A stretch of DNA of 64,000 nt, taken from assembly GCA_947175605.1 (NCBI GenBank), contig CAMWNH010000001.1, positions 62,001 through 126,000 of the forward strand. Reading direction: 5' to 3'. Positions within the stretch are counted from its first letter, which is position 1, and each line of letters opens with the position of its first letter. This DNA comes from an uncultured Porphyromonadaceae bacterium (GTDB taxonomy: Bacteria > Bacteroidota > Bacteroidia > Bacteroidales > Muribaculaceae). The notes beneath the pieces are model-generated. The model saw only the letters and a list, made by a program, of their open reading frames with translations, did no database searches and was not told where the DNA came from. A program made the translations under genes and the position numbers. This document shows, in pieces, positions 34,148 to 42,972 of this stretch.

Positions 34148-35182
34148 TCAGTCGATTTTTCCTTCGGGAGCTTCCCGGCGGAGAGGATAATTGTTTCTGA
34201 GAAGTTCGAAATTCTCCGGATTGGCACGCAGGGCTGCCGTATCGGCTTCCGGATCATAGCTTTCGGCCACGCCAGTGGCTGTCACGGCGCGGGCGCAGGC
34301 CGGGGGCTGCGGCTCGTTGAGATGCACGCGCGGCAGATAAAACATGGTTGTTACCGCGTCGGCCACCTCCTGCGAGGCACGCACCTTCCCCGCGGCCGAA
34401 TAGCCTGCGATGTGTGGTGTGGCTATTGCAGCGCGCTCGAGGAGCTCGCGCGAGATTTCGGGTTCGTTTTCCCAGCAGTCTATTATAGCGCTCCCCACCA
34501 ATCCCTTGTCCAGCGCCTGGACAAGTGCCGGGGTGTCCACTATGGCCCCGCGGGCGCTGTTTATGAGAATCGGAGCGCGGCGCAGTTTGCCGAAGAATGC
34601 TTCGTCCGCCATGTGGTAGGTAGCGTGCTCGCCCTCGCGGGTCAGGGGAGTATGGAAGGTGATGATGTCCGCCTCGGCTGCTATCTCGTCAAGGGTTGCC
34701 CAGTCGTCGCCCCCTTCGGCTGCCTGGCGCGGAGGGTCGTAGCGAAGCACACGCATATCCAGCGCGCGGGCCCAGCGCTCAACGATGCTTCCAACGTGGC
34801 CCACCCCGATTATGCCGATGGTATGAGCGCCTATAGGCTTGCATATCACACGCATGAGCGATGCGAACACATACTGTGCCACAGCCGGTGCGTTGCAGCC
34901 CGGAGCATTCACTACAACGATGCCTCGCGAGGCGCACCATTCCGTGTCGATATGGTCCGTGCCTATCGTCGCCGTGGCCACCAGGCGGCAGCGCGAGCGC
35001 CCCAGCAGAGCCTCGTCGCAGCGTGTGCGCGTGCGCACGATCAGCGCGTCGCAGTTTTCCACAGCCTTGGGCGTGATTTCCTCCGAGGGAAGATAGCGCA
35101 CGTTCGAGGCATACTGTTCCAGCACGCCCCGCAGGTAAGGCACGTTTGCCTCCACGATGATATTCAGAAAAGGATTTGGCAT
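34148..35182 (-). CDS. pdxB: Erythronate-4-phosphate dehydrogenase
   Basis: NAD-dependent 2-hydroxyacid dehydrogenase that oxidises 4-phosphoerythronate in the DXP-dependent pyridoxal phosphate pathway. 344 residues: NIIVEANVPYLRGVL at the start, TIGTDHID, the nucleotide fold IGIIGVGHVGS around residue 118, the catalytic Arg in NSARGAIVD, Glu in WENEP and His in TPHIAGYS, then the PdxB-type C-terminal dimerisation domain. The open frame continues far upstream in antisense of the next gene; ATG 35182 gives the family N-terminus. It overlaps the upstream membrane-protein gene by 19 bases. Confidence 0.93.
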   Translation of the reverse strand: MPNPFLNIIVEANVPYLRGVLEQYASNVRYLPSEEITPKAVENCDALIVRTRTRCDEALLGRSRCRLVATATIGTDHIDTEWCASRGIVVVNAPGCNAPAVAQYVFASLMRVICKPIGAHTIGIIGVGHVGSIVERWARALDMRVLRYDPPRQAAEGGDDWATLDEIAAEADIITFHTPLTREGEHATYHMADEAFFGKLRRAPILINSARGAIVDTPALVQALDKGLVGSAIIDCWENEPEISRELLERAAIATPHIAGYSAAGKVRASQEVADAVTTMFYLPRVHLNEPQPPACARAVTATGVAESYDPEADTAALRANPENFELLRNNYPLRREAPEGKID

Positions 35183-36144
35183 AGGAAGAGGATAATGTAG
35201 GAGGCAACGATTATCAGCGGGCCCAGACCCGTGCGTTCGCCGCGATGTGAGCTGAAGTAGCCCGCCACTTCGAAGGCCGCGCAGTAGTTGAGCAGCGGTA
35301 TATAGAGTATGATGGTCTGGTAGTCCACGACCATGCCCGCGAGCGTGGCCAGCGACACCGTGGCTATCGCGCCGCTGTACGCACGGGCCCGTGCGTTGTA
35401 TGCTATGGTCTTCATTACGTTCATGACGAACGAGCCCACCGTGAGCAACGAAGTCAGTCCCACCGTAATCAGCAGCAGGCCGGCGGTTGTGGAAGTGAGT
35501 CGGCTGAAGATGTTCACAAGCTCCGGCATGTGCAGTTGCTCGAGGCTCACGAGCCCGAAGGCAGCCATTATCCACCAGGGGGTGATGAGGCCCAGTATGG
35601 CAGCTGTTATGGTGCGCCCGTTGAAGATGCGCATCTGTCCGCAGCCCAACAGGAATATCGGGATATACACCAGAAAGCAGTACTGCGTGGCGCTGCATGC
35701 GCTTAGGGCAAGAAAGACCAGGAAAATGCGTCGCGTGCGCACGGCCGAGCGGTAGCAGCTGAACAGCAGCATCATGCATCCCGCCACTACAACGGCCAGC
35801 AGAAGTCCGGTATAGACCTGTCCGCTTAGTCCGGGTGTAGCCAGCTGGAAGGCCGCGAACAAGGCCATAGGCAGCGCCGTCTGCGAGCGCAGAACATTGA
35901 AGAACCGCGAAGTCAGCGCCGCTGCAAGCACCAGAAGGCAGTTGCCCGCAAGCGCAAATACGAAGTTGGGCCATCCCGGTGCAACCCATTCCGCCGCAGA
36001 TGGCAGGATGAAGCCCGCATCGCCCGTCAAAGCCGGATATTCGTGCAGACCATGGGCCGCCAACATACCTCCGAAGGCCAGCGTGAGCATCAGCACGGCA
36101 AAGCCTTTGGTGTGTATATAGCGGGTGAGGTCGGCGTATTTCAC
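35164..36144 (-). CDS. Multi-spanning membrane protein, DUF6427-like
   Basis: About 326 residues with roughly ten hydrophobic helices (for example GFAVLMLTLAFGGML, IFLVFLALSAC, AGLLLITVGLTSLL, PLIIVASYIILFL). Its place next to purD matches the position of DUF6427 genes in Bacteroidota, and the general pattern is compatible, but I assign the family only tentatively. No catalytic motif is visible. I chose GTG 36144, 20 bases after the purD stop; an in-frame ATG at 36198 would overlap purD by 35 bases. Role unknown; a function in envelope polysaccharide or lipid handling is conceivable but unsupported. Confidence 0.65.
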   Translation of the reverse strand: MKYADLTRYIHTKGFAVLMLTLAFGGMLAAHGLHEYPALTGDAGFILPSAAEWVAPGWPNFVFALAGNCLLVLAAALTSRFFNVLRSQTALPMALFAAFQLATPGLSGQVYTGLLLAVVVAGCMMLLFSCYRSAVRTRRIFLVFLALSACSATQYCFLVYIPIFLLGCGQMRIFNGRTITAAILGLITPWWIMAAFGLVSLEQLHMPELVNIFSRLTSTTAGLLLITVGLTSLLTVGSFVMNVMKTIAYNARARAYSGAIATVSLATLAGMVVDYQTIILYIPLLNYCAAFEVAGYFSSHRGERTGLGPLIIVASYIILFLCQILF

Positions 36145-36163
36145 TTCGGGGGGGCGGTGTGGC

Positions 36164-37459
36164 TTAGTTCTGTTTGTCGGCCAGAGCCTGCAGGTCACGG
36201 CCTATGTCGCGGCGGAAGTACATGCCGTCGAAACGTATGGTGTCCAGAGCGGCATAGGAGGCTGCGAGCGCCTCGCGCGGTGTAGCGCCATAGGAGCTCA
36301 CGGCAAGCACGCGGCCGCCGGAGGTCAGAAGCACGGGGCCGTCAAGGCGCGTTCCGGCATGGAACACTACCGTGGTGCCGTCGGGTGCGGGCACGCCTTC
36401 GATTTTCTTTCCCTTCTCGTAGGCCTCGGGGTAGCCGCCACTCACGGCCATGACCGTAGCTGCCGCACGCGGATCTATGTCCAGGGGAAGGGTCCCCAGC
36501 GAGCCGCGGGCTGCGGCTGCCATGAGTTCAACCAGGTCGGAAGCCACGCGCAGCATCACTACTTCAGTCTCCGGGTCGCCCATGCGCACGTTGTACTCGA
36601 TCACCATCGGCTCGCCGTCGACATTGATAAGGCCGAAGAAGATGAATCCGCGGTAGTCCGTACCGTCCTTGATGAGGCCCTCGACAGTCGGGCGCACGAT
36701 GCGCTCCTCCACTTTCTTCATGAACTCGGCGTCAGCGAACACAACGGGGCTCACGGCACCCATGCCGCCCGTGTTGAGGCCCGTATCGCCCTCGCCTATG
36801 CGCTTGTAGTCCTTCGCCACGGGCAGGAGACGGTAGCCGCCGTGTCCGTCCGTAAGGGCGAACACGCTGCATTCTATGCCCTTGAGGAACTGTTCGATGA
36901 CCACACTCGCGCTGGCCTTGCCGAACTTGCCGCCAAGCATCTCGGCAAGAGTCTTGCGGGCCTCCTCGAGGGTCTCGGGAATGATTACGCCCTTGCCTGC
37001 GGCAAGGCCGTCGGCCTTCAGCACGTAGGGCGGATTCAGTGTTTCGAGGAAGGCGTAGCCTTCTTCGATTGTCTCGGGAGTGAAGGTGCGGTATGCCGCC
37101 GTGGGGATGCCGTGGCGCGCCATGAAACGCTTGGCGTGGTCCTTGCTGGCCTCAAGCATTGCACCGGCCTGCGACGGGCCAACCCATAACGGCTTCTCCG
37201 CATCGATGGCGCGGAAATGGTCCACGATGCCGGCTACCAGCGGGTCTTCGTTGCCCACCACTACCATGTCGATGTTCTTTTCGGCGATAATCTTACCTAT
37301 GGCATCGAAGTCGAGGGGCGAGGCGGCGATGTTTGTGCCGAAAGCACCCGTCCCGCCGTTGCCGGGGGCTATGTAGAGCTGTTCGCAAAGCGGACTTTGA
37401 CTGATTTTCCATGCCAGGGCGGCTTCGCGGCCGCCACTGCCGAGCAGAAGTATGTTCAT
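36164..37459 (-). CDS. purD: Phosphoribosylamine-glycine ligase
   Basis: ATP-grasp enzyme of purine synthesis that joins phosphoribosylamine to glycine (GAR synthetase). 431 residues: MNILLLGSGGREAALAWK at the start, VGPSQAGAMLEASKDHAKRFM, the ATP-grasp core YVLKADGLAAGKGV, IEQFLKGIECSVFAL, NTGGMGAVSPV and the metal-binding NVRMGDPETEVVM. Complete and typical in length. It lies 36 bases after the THUMP methyltransferase gene on the same strand. Confidence 0.97.
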   Translation of the reverse strand: MNILLLGSGGREAALAWKISQSPLCEQLYIAPGNGGTGAFGTNIAASPLDFDAIGKIIAEKNIDMVVVGNEDPLVAGIVDHFRAIDAEKPLWVGPSQAGAMLEASKDHAKRFMARHGIPTAAYRTFTPETIEEGYAFLETLNPPYVLKADGLAAGKGVIIPETLEEARKTLAEMLGGKFGKASASVVIEQFLKGIECSVFALTDGHGGYRLLPVAKDYKRIGEGDTGLNTGGMGAVSPVVFADAEFMKKVEERIVRPTVEGLIKDGTDYRGFIFFGLINVDGEPMVIEYNVRMGDPETEVVMLRVASDLVELMAAAARGSLGTLPLDIDPRAAATVMAVSGGYPEAYEKGKKIEGVPAPDGTTVVFHAGTRLDGPVLLTSGGRVLAVSSYGATPREALAASYAALDTIRFDGMYFRRDIGRDLQALADKQN

Positions 37460-37495
37460 CGCTGTGGGTGTTGGGTATATATGGTGGGTAAATTA

Positions 37496-39109
37496 TTAAT
37501 CTTCAGTCTTGTTTTCCTGAGCTGCATCGCCGCCTCTCTTGCGCCAGCCCATGGCCGGGCGGAAGCTGGCCCGCTCCTCCTTGTCGGGCGATATGGATGG
37601 CCCGCGTCCGAAGCTCTCGAGCCGCAGGCGTCCGCGCGCACCGATATCGCCCGTATCGCGGCGTCCGAAATGGCGCGGCTCGCGCTCCTTGTCGAATGTC
37701 TTGCGCTCACGGTCGAAAGGCTTGCCTCCCTTCTCGAAAGGCTTTCTGTCCTTGCCGGATGGCTTCCGTTCTCTGTCGAAAGGTTTGCGTTCTTTGTCGA
37801 AAGGCCTGCGGTCCCGCTCGCCGGGCTTGCGGTCGCGGCCGAAGGGCTTGCGATCCTTATCGAATTTCTTTCGTTCAAAGCCGCCGCTCTTCTTTGCAGG
37901 GCCATCGGGTTTTTCGTCCTTGATTCTGCCGCCGGCAGCGCGGAAATCGCGTTTCGACCCCTCGAATATCACGTATTCGCGAAGCTCGCAGTCCAGACCG
38001 CCGTTGTTCACGGCTTCCTTTTGCGAGGGCGCAAGGCCTATTTCGTGGAAGTATTCGTCTTTATATCCGATTATCCAGGCGTGATAGCCCGTGAACACGT
38101 GCTTCAGCTTGGTTCCGATGGTGCGATACAGTGCTTCCATGTCCGGGGCTGAAATACGCTGGCCGTAGGGCGGGTTGGTCACGAGGATGCCGCTCGGACG
38201 GGGCGCGTCTGACTCCTCCCATTTGCTCAGCGGTTTTACTTCTACCGTGACATATCGCGACACACCCGCCCCCTTTAGGTTCTCGCGGCTTATCTCCACG
38301 GCCTTGGGCGAGATGTCCGCGCCCACGATGGGATGGCTTGGCGTGCGTTCGGCGCTGTCGTCGTTGTAGAGCGTTTCGAAAAGCTCTTTATCGAAGTCGG
38401 GCCATGTTTCGAAAGCATAGTGCTGGCGGAAGACGCCGGGGAAAATATTGGCTGCGATCAGGGCCGCTTCCACAAGGAAAGTGCCCGAGCCGCACATGGG
38501 ATCCACGAAAGGCGTGTCGCCGCGATAGCCGCTCTTGAGGATTATGCCGGCGGCAAGCACTTCGTTGATGGGAGCTTCCGTCTGTCCGCCCAGACGGTAG
38601 CCGCGCTTGTGCAGGCTCTCGCCCGAGGAGTCGAGCGACACCGAGACGTCGCGGCCATGGATGTGCACGTTCAGTATGATGTCTGCATTTTCGAGGCGTA
38701 CGCGCGGCCGGCTGTCAGGTCCGTAGTGGTCGCGGAACCAGTCAACGATGCCGTCCTTCACGCGATAGGTGGCGAAGCGCGTGTGCGTGAACTCATCGCC
38801 GAATGCCACCGTGTCGATGCTGAATGTCTTCTCCTGATCCAGCAGCGTGCTCCAGTCGTAGGCCTTGATGTGTTCATAGAGTTCGTCGGGCGTGGATGCC
38901 TCGAACTTGTAGAATGGCTTCAGGATGCGTAGTGCCGTGCGGCAGCAAAGGTTCGCGCGATAGAGGGTCTCGAGTGTGCCCTCGAAGCTCACCATACGGC
39001 GTCCCGGTTCTACATTTGTGGCTCCTATGCCGCGAAGCTCCTCGGCCAGTACGTCTTCAAGCCCCTGAAAGGTCTTGGCAACCATTTCGAATGCGGGTGC
39101 AGTTGTCAT
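37496..39109 (-). CDS. THUMP-domain RNA methyltransferase with long basic repeat tail
   Basis: 537 residues. About 1-160 is an N-terminal ferredoxin-like/THUMP RNA-binding part (FEMVAKTFQGLEDVLAEEL), followed by a SAM-dependent methyltransferase domain with VDPMCGSGTFLVEAAL and the catalytic TNPPYGQR motif, as in RlmL/RlmKL-type enzymes that make m2G in 23S rRNA. From about residue 384 a 150-residue low-complexity tail follows, in which RKPF-D/G/E-K/R-type units recur (DRKPFGRDRKPG, ERKPFDRERKPSG, DRKPFEKGGKPF). The core resembles the first half of RlmL. The tail is probably a disordered RNA-binding extension; that is inference. It has its own promoter. Confidence 0.88.
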   Translation of the reverse strand: MTTAPAFEMVAKTFQGLEDVLAEELRGIGATNVEPGRRMVSFEGTLETLYRANLCCRTALRILKPFYKFEASTPDELYEHIKAYDWSTLLDQEKTFSIDTVAFGDEFTHTRFATYRVKDGIVDWFRDHYGPDSRPRVRLENADIILNVHIHGRDVSVSLDSSGESLHKRGYRLGGQTEAPINEVLAAGIILKSGYRGDTPFVDPMCGSGTFLVEAALIAANIFPGVFRQHYAFETWPDFDKELFETLYNDDSAERTPSHPIVGADISPKAVEISRENLKGAGVSRYVTVEVKPLSKWEESDAPRPSGILVTNPPYGQRISAPDMEALYRTIGTKLKHVFTGYHAWIIGYKDEYFHEIGLAPSQKEAVNNGGLDCELREYVIFEGSKRDFRAAGGRIKDEKPDGPAKKSGGFERKKFDKDRKPFGRDRKPGERDRRPFDKERKPFDRERKPSGKDRKPFEKGGKPFDRERKTFDKEREPRHFGRRDTGDIGARGRLRLESFGRGPSISPDKEERASFRPAMGWRKRGGDAAQENKTED

Positions 39110-39147
39110 ATCTCAAACGTCAGTTTTTTCAATAGTCTATTCTGCTG

Positions 39148-39178
39148 CAAAAGTAATCAAAATCCCACAAACCGCAAA
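39148..39178 (-). promoter_or_regulatory. Promoter of the THUMP methyltransferase operon
   Basis: On the minus strand TTTG (39178-39175) and TACTTTTG (39155-39148), 19 bp apart, about 40 bases before the start codon. Confidence 0.65.
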
Positions 39179-39180
39179 AA

Positions 39181-39217
39181 TAAAACGTCCTCCCGGACAA
39201 TGCAGGAGGACGTTTTA
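39181..39217. terminator. Bidirectional terminator after the S8 protease
   Basis: Thirteen-base arms at 39181-39193 (TAAAACGTCCTCC) and 39205-39217 with an 11-nt loop; ends in TTTTA in both directions. It serves the protease gene that stops at 39244. Confidence 0.85.
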
Positions 39218-39243
39218 GCGAATAATTTTAATTTAGTCGAGGC

Positions 39244-41532
39244 TTAGCGGATAACCACCTTGCGTGCGTCGGTGCGGCCGTTGTCGGCGGTGCTGCGGAG
39301 CACATACACACCGGGAGCAGCGCCTTCGGCGTCGAGCACGGCAGTGTCGCCGCCGGCGCTTGCGGTTGCTGCGAGGCTGCCGCTCAGGCTGTAGAGTTCT
39401 ACGCGGATACCGGCTGCGCCTGCTGCGAACACTTCGAATGCACGGCGTCCTGCGGGGCTTACGACAAAGTCGGAAGCGTCCACCGCTACGTCAGCCACGC
39501 CGGCGGGATCAAGCACCATCTTAAGGCCTTCGAGAGCGTTGATGCGGCCTGCGCCGAAGCGGTAGGGTGCGGCGTAGTAGTACTGATCCTTAACTGCGGT
39601 AGCGTCGATGATCTTCAGCACGTCGGTCGAGGTCAGCGTGGGATCGGCCTGCAGCCAGGTGGCGATTACGCCGGCCACGAAGGGCGATGCCATCGACGTA
39701 CCCGACATCTCGGACCAGTAGTAGTTGCGGTTGGTTTTGTTGACGCTCTTCGTTACCAAGCCCGAAGCTTGTGCGATTTCCGGAGCCTTCGCCGGGTCGA
39801 GCTTTTCGGTGTAGTAGGAGCTGATGGACGAAACTACACCCAGGCCGGGACCGGCCACATGGGGCAGCTGGCGACCGTCGAAGCTCGTACCGTACGACGA
39901 GAAGTCCGTGATGTCGTTGTCCGTATAAGCGCGATAAGTGAGTTTGCCGCCGAAGGAGGGGATGACGTTCGAGGCGGTGTAGGCGCCCACTGCAATCACA
40001 CCCTTGGCCGTGGCGATGCCGTTGATGGAGTTCGCGGGCGAACCGCTCACATAGCCGTCGACATTAAAGGAGTTGAAGGCGAAATTGCCTGAGGCGAAAA
40101 TGTCCACACTCTTGCCGTTCGTACCTTCTACCACGATGCCGGGCATGTAGGCGCTGCTACCGCCATTGGGCTGGAAGGAAACCATCACGTTATAGCGGTT
40201 GTTGTTGGGGTCGATCTTCGAGGAGAAGAACACTGCGCCCTGCTTGCCGTATGCCACGTCGAAGAATTCGTTGTGGATGTAGCCGGAAGCGGTGTAGTAG
40301 GAGCCCGTGATCACTTTCATGGTCGACTGCTCGTCGGTCGAGTTCAGGTTCTGGTCCAGAGTATAGCTCCAGTCCACCTTGCCCGTGTTTCTGTTGTAGA
40401 GCTGCAGCGTAACCTTGTAGATGCTGGCGTCAGCGCCCCAGATGTCCACGCGGCCGGCAGAGGTGGCGGAGGCTGCGGGGAAGGTCTTCACCTGATTGGA
40501 GGCTGCGGTGAAGTCCTTGTGGATCGATACATTGTCCGCACCTTCGTTACCGGCCGATACGCAGATGATCATGTCGTTGGCCACACTCGAAAGATAGCGC
40601 GAGTTGGCATCCGAGCCATCGTGAGGACCGTAGTTGTGGCCCAGAGAGATGTTCATTACGGCCGGCTTGCCCTGGCTTTTGGCGTAGCTGTAGATCTTTT
40701 CGGCGGCAACGAGGATGTTCTGACCCTCGGTGGTGCCGCAGGCAATGGCGATGTCGGCGCCTGCAGCCGGACCACGGTAGTCCGTGTCGGAGGTCCAGCG
40801 GTTTGTGCCCGTCTGGTTGCCGCCGGTGCGCGAGTTGAGGAATGCTACCTTCGAGAATTTCTCGCCGTGGCTGCCGAAACTGCCGGCCATGCAACCTAAC
40901 ACGTGTGTGCCGTGGGTGTCGCCGGTGGGGTCGGTCGTGAAGTTGGCGATCTTCGTGGGGGTGTCGTATGTGCTCACGGCGCTGTTGGAGCCCGTGATCA
41001 CGAACACACGCGACGCACGCGACTTACCGTCTGCGCCCAGGAAGTTGGGATGGTTGGGGTCGAGACCCGAGTCCATCAGGCCGACGATTACGCCCGTGCC
41101 GTCATACGACTTGCCGCCGATTTCGGCCGAGCCGTTTATGACTTCATTTGCCTGGGTGTTTTTCTTGGCCGAGAAAAGCAGAGGCTGCGCATCATAGCTC
41201 AGGGAGATGGAGCGCACCTCGGGCATTTCCGAGGCGAGCAGCATTTCGGGTGCCGACATGCGCACGATGGCCATATCCTCGCGTGAAGCGATGATTTCAT
41301 AGCCGCGCGCTTCAAGCGAGGAGAGGTCCTCGCCGGGAGCGAGCGTCACGATTACGCTCACCTTGTCCTCTATACCCATAGGTGCCGGAACGGCAAGCTC
41401 TCCGCTGCGGCTCTGGACCTGAGATTCCATTACGCGGGCGGCAAGAGTTGCAGCCGAAAGGTCAAGCTTCGACTGGGCCGACGAGCCCAGCGCAGCTGCG
41501 GCTGCGAGAGAGAGAAGTAATATTTTTTTCAT
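39244..41532 (-). CDS. Secreted S8 (subtilisin-like) serine protease with T9SS tail
   Basis: About 762 residues. Signal peptide about 1-20 (LLLSLAAAAALGSSAQ), an inhibitor-like propeptide, then the peptidase S8 domain with the complete catalytic triad: Asp in GLMDSGLD (about 154), His in DTHGTHVLG (about 207) and Ser in SGTSMASPF (about 611), with an insertion between His and Ser domains. The last 80 residues (FVVSPAGRRAFEVFAAG, IRVELYSLSGSL, PGVYVLRSTADNGRT, DARKVVIR) form a T9SS type A sorting domain, so the protease should be carried across the outer membrane and anchored or released. An ATG three codons upstream (41541) is possible. Single-gene unit. Confidence 0.92.
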   Translation of the reverse strand: MKKILLLSLAAAAALGSSAQSKLDLSAATLAARVMESQVQSRSGELAVPAPMGIEDKVSVIVTLAPGEDLSSLEARGYEIIASREDMAIVRMSAPEMLLASEMPEVRSISLSYDAQPLLFSAKKNTQANEVINGSAEIGGKSYDGTGVIVGLMDSGLDPNHPNFLGADGKSRASRVFVITGSNSAVSTYDTPTKIANFTTDPTGDTHGTHVLGCMAGSFGSHGEKFSKVAFLNSRTGGNQTGTNRWTSDTDYRGPAAGADIAIACGTTEGQNILVAAEKIYSYAKSQGKPAVMNISLGHNYGPHDGSDANSRYLSSVANDMIICVSAGNEGADNVSIHKDFTAASNQVKTFPAASATSAGRVDIWGADASIYKVTLQLYNRNTGKVDWSYTLDQNLNSTDEQSTMKVITGSYYTASGYIHNEFFDVAYGKQGAVFFSSKIDPNNNRYNVMVSFQPNGGSSAYMPGIVVEGTNGKSVDIFASGNFAFNSFNVDGYVSGSPANSINGIATAKGVIAVGAYTASNVIPSFGGKLTYRAYTDNDITDFSSYGTSFDGRQLPHVAGPGLGVVSSISSYYTEKLDPAKAPEIAQASGLVTKSVNKTNRNYYWSEMSGTSMASPFVAGVIATWLQADPTLTSTDVLKIIDATAVKDQYYYAAPYRFGAGRINALEGLKMVLDPAGVADVAVDASDFVVSPAGRRAFEVFAAGAAGIRVELYSLSGSLAATASAGGDTAVLDAEGAAPGVYVLRSTADNGRTDARKVVIR

Positions 41533-41595
41533 ATCTGTCATTGAATAATCGAAGTGTGATAATCAAAACGAAAGGAAAAATTCCGAATTAGTTTG

Positions 41596-41603
41596 CAAAG
41601 ATA
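41596..41603 (-). promoter_or_regulatory. -7 element of the S8 protease
   Basis: TATCTTTG on the minus strand, about 55-60 bases before the start. A TTG at the right distance is not obvious. Confidence 0.5.
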
Positions 41604-41716
41604 ACACATTTTTTCGTCATTTCCATGTTTTCGGACCAAAAAAATCTAAAAAACCATGATTTATCGCCATAAAATTGCTTCGAAATGTGAAAATGGAGTT
41701 GTGATATTTATGTTTT

Positions 41717-41736
41717 ATGGTTGTGAACGCAACCAT
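41717..41736. promoter_or_regulatory. Candidate MarR operator palindrome
   Basis: Perfect 7-base arms ATGGTTG (41717-41723) and CAACCAT (41730-41736) around TGAACG, 26 bases before the marR ATG. Size and symmetry fit a MarR-family operator for autoregulation. Confidence 0.55.
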
Positions 41737-41762
41737 TTTCCTGTTTCAAGCGTTATAAGGAC

Positions 41763-42197
41763 ATGAAAAAGGAAAACAAAATGTATGGAATGCCCAATGT
41801 GGGGTGCATGATCGGTACGGCCTATCAGTGTTTGGTAGGGCAGCTCGATGAAATACTGCGGGAGGAGCTGCCTGAAGTGACTGTCCCGGAGTACATGATC
41901 CTGCGTTCCCTCTATTTCCGCGACGGTATGCAGCAATGCGATATCGCGGAGATGGTTGGAAGAGATAAGGCCGTAGTATGTCGCACGGTGAAGGCTATGG
42001 TCTCAAAAGGTTATGTGCGCACGGAATCCGAAAGCCACAAGTGCCTGAGGGTGTTCCTCACATCAAAAGCCGAGTCCGTAAAGGCCAAGGTCCTGCAAAT
42101 AGCGGCCGGCCGACAGAAGGCTCTGGAAAGCGTTATCGGGCCTGAATGTGTATCCGTGTTTTCCGATTGTCTGAAAAAAATAATTGAGTCAAAATAA
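41763..42197 (+). CDS. MarR-family transcriptional regulator
   Basis: 144-residue winged-helix regulator. The DNA-binding part reads PEYMILRSLYFRDGMQQCDIAEMVGRDKAVVCRTVKAM in outline, followed by a wing (GYVRTESESHKCLRVFLT) and a C-terminal dimerisation helix. Three cysteines near the N-terminus and in the HTH (C15, C23, C59 by approximate count) could sense oxidants, as in OhrR-like members, which would fit the DsbA-family gene downstream. It heads a three-gene unit (marR, dsbA-like, MBL) and a perfect palindrome lies just upstream. Effector unknown. Confidence 0.85.
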   Translation: MKKENKMYGMPNVGCMIGTAYQCLVGQLDEILREELPEVTVPEYMILRSLYFRDGMQQCDIAEMVGRDKAVVCRTVKAMVSKGYVRTESESHKCLRVFLTSKAESVKAKVLQIAAGRQKALESVIGPECVSVFSDCLKKIIESK

Positions 42198-42218
42198 ACT
42201 TTTAATGAAAGGAATACT

Positions 42219-42947
42219 ATGTTTAACCTAACTGTTTGGAGCGACTTCGCTTGTCCCTATTGCTACATTGGAGAAACCCGTCTTGAGAAGGCTGTCGAGG
42301 AACTGGGCCTGAAGGATAAGGTGCAGATTGATTATCGGGCTTTTGAATTGGACCCGACAGCATCCAAGGAAGTGGTCGGCGGCACGCCCGAGCGCTTTGC
42401 CATGAAGTATCGTCTGAGCCTTGAAGACGCGAAAAAGCAGATCGAGGAGATTTCGAGTCTCGGTCGCGAGTCGGGAATCGACTTCCGCTATGCCACAACG
42501 CAATACTCCAACACCCGCGATGCCCACAGGCTGATGAAGCTCGCCGAGGCAAAGTACGACCGCAACACGGTGGAGCGTCTGAACAAGGCTCTGTTCGATG
42601 CCTATTTTACAAAGAACCTCGTGCTGGCCGACCATGAGGTGCTGCTGAAGCTTGCAGAATCCGTGGACATGGATGCCAAGGAAGTCAAGGCCGTGCTCGA
42701 TTCCAACGAGTACGACGATGAGGTCCGTTTCGACGAGCGCGAGGCCGCCATGCGTGGTGTTCGCGGTGTGCCCTACATCGTCTTCGGCGGCGAGTTTGCC
42801 GTACCGGGTGCGATGTCCGTCGAAGGATTCAAGGATGCGCTTGAGCGCATGTCGCGGCTTCAGGCACAGAAAGTGGAAGCTGAAGCCCCGCAGGACAAGG
42901 CCGAGCGTCCGCACGTCTGCGGCCCCGATGGATGTCAGTTGCTCTAA
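42219..42947 (+). CDS. DsbA/FrnE-family thiol oxidoreductase
   Basis: 242 residues, cytoplasmic because there is no signal peptide. The thioredoxin-fold active site is CPYC in SDFACPYCYIG near residue 12, with the cis-Pro segment GVPYIVFGGEF around residue 185 and the long helical insertion typical of FrnE. A C-terminal CGPDGCQLL tail adds a second cysteine pair, as in Deinococcus FrnE, where a similar extra motif takes part in disulfide exchange. Placed 21 bases after marR, it is probably induced by oxidative or electrophilic stress. Substrates unknown. Confidence 0.88.
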   Translation: MFNLTVWSDFACPYCYIGETRLEKAVEELGLKDKVQIDYRAFELDPTASKEVVGGTPERFAMKYRLSLEDAKKQIEEISSLGRESGIDFRYATTQYSNTRDAHRLMKLAEAKYDRNTVERLNKALFDAYFTKNLVLADHEVLLKLAESVDMDAKEVKAVLDSNEYDDEVRFDEREAAMRGVRGVPYIVFGGEFAVPGAMSVEGFKDALERMSRLQAQKVEAEAPQDKAERPHVCGPDGCQLL

Positions 42948-42972
42948 TCTTTGATTGTAAAGGAGATCGAAT

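Noticed and set aside
34148-35989. 613-codon frame suggesting PdxB fused to an N-terminal extension
   Set aside because: The extra 269 codons are antisense-like out-of-phase sequence over the membrane-protein gene; ATG 35182 gives a normal PdxB.
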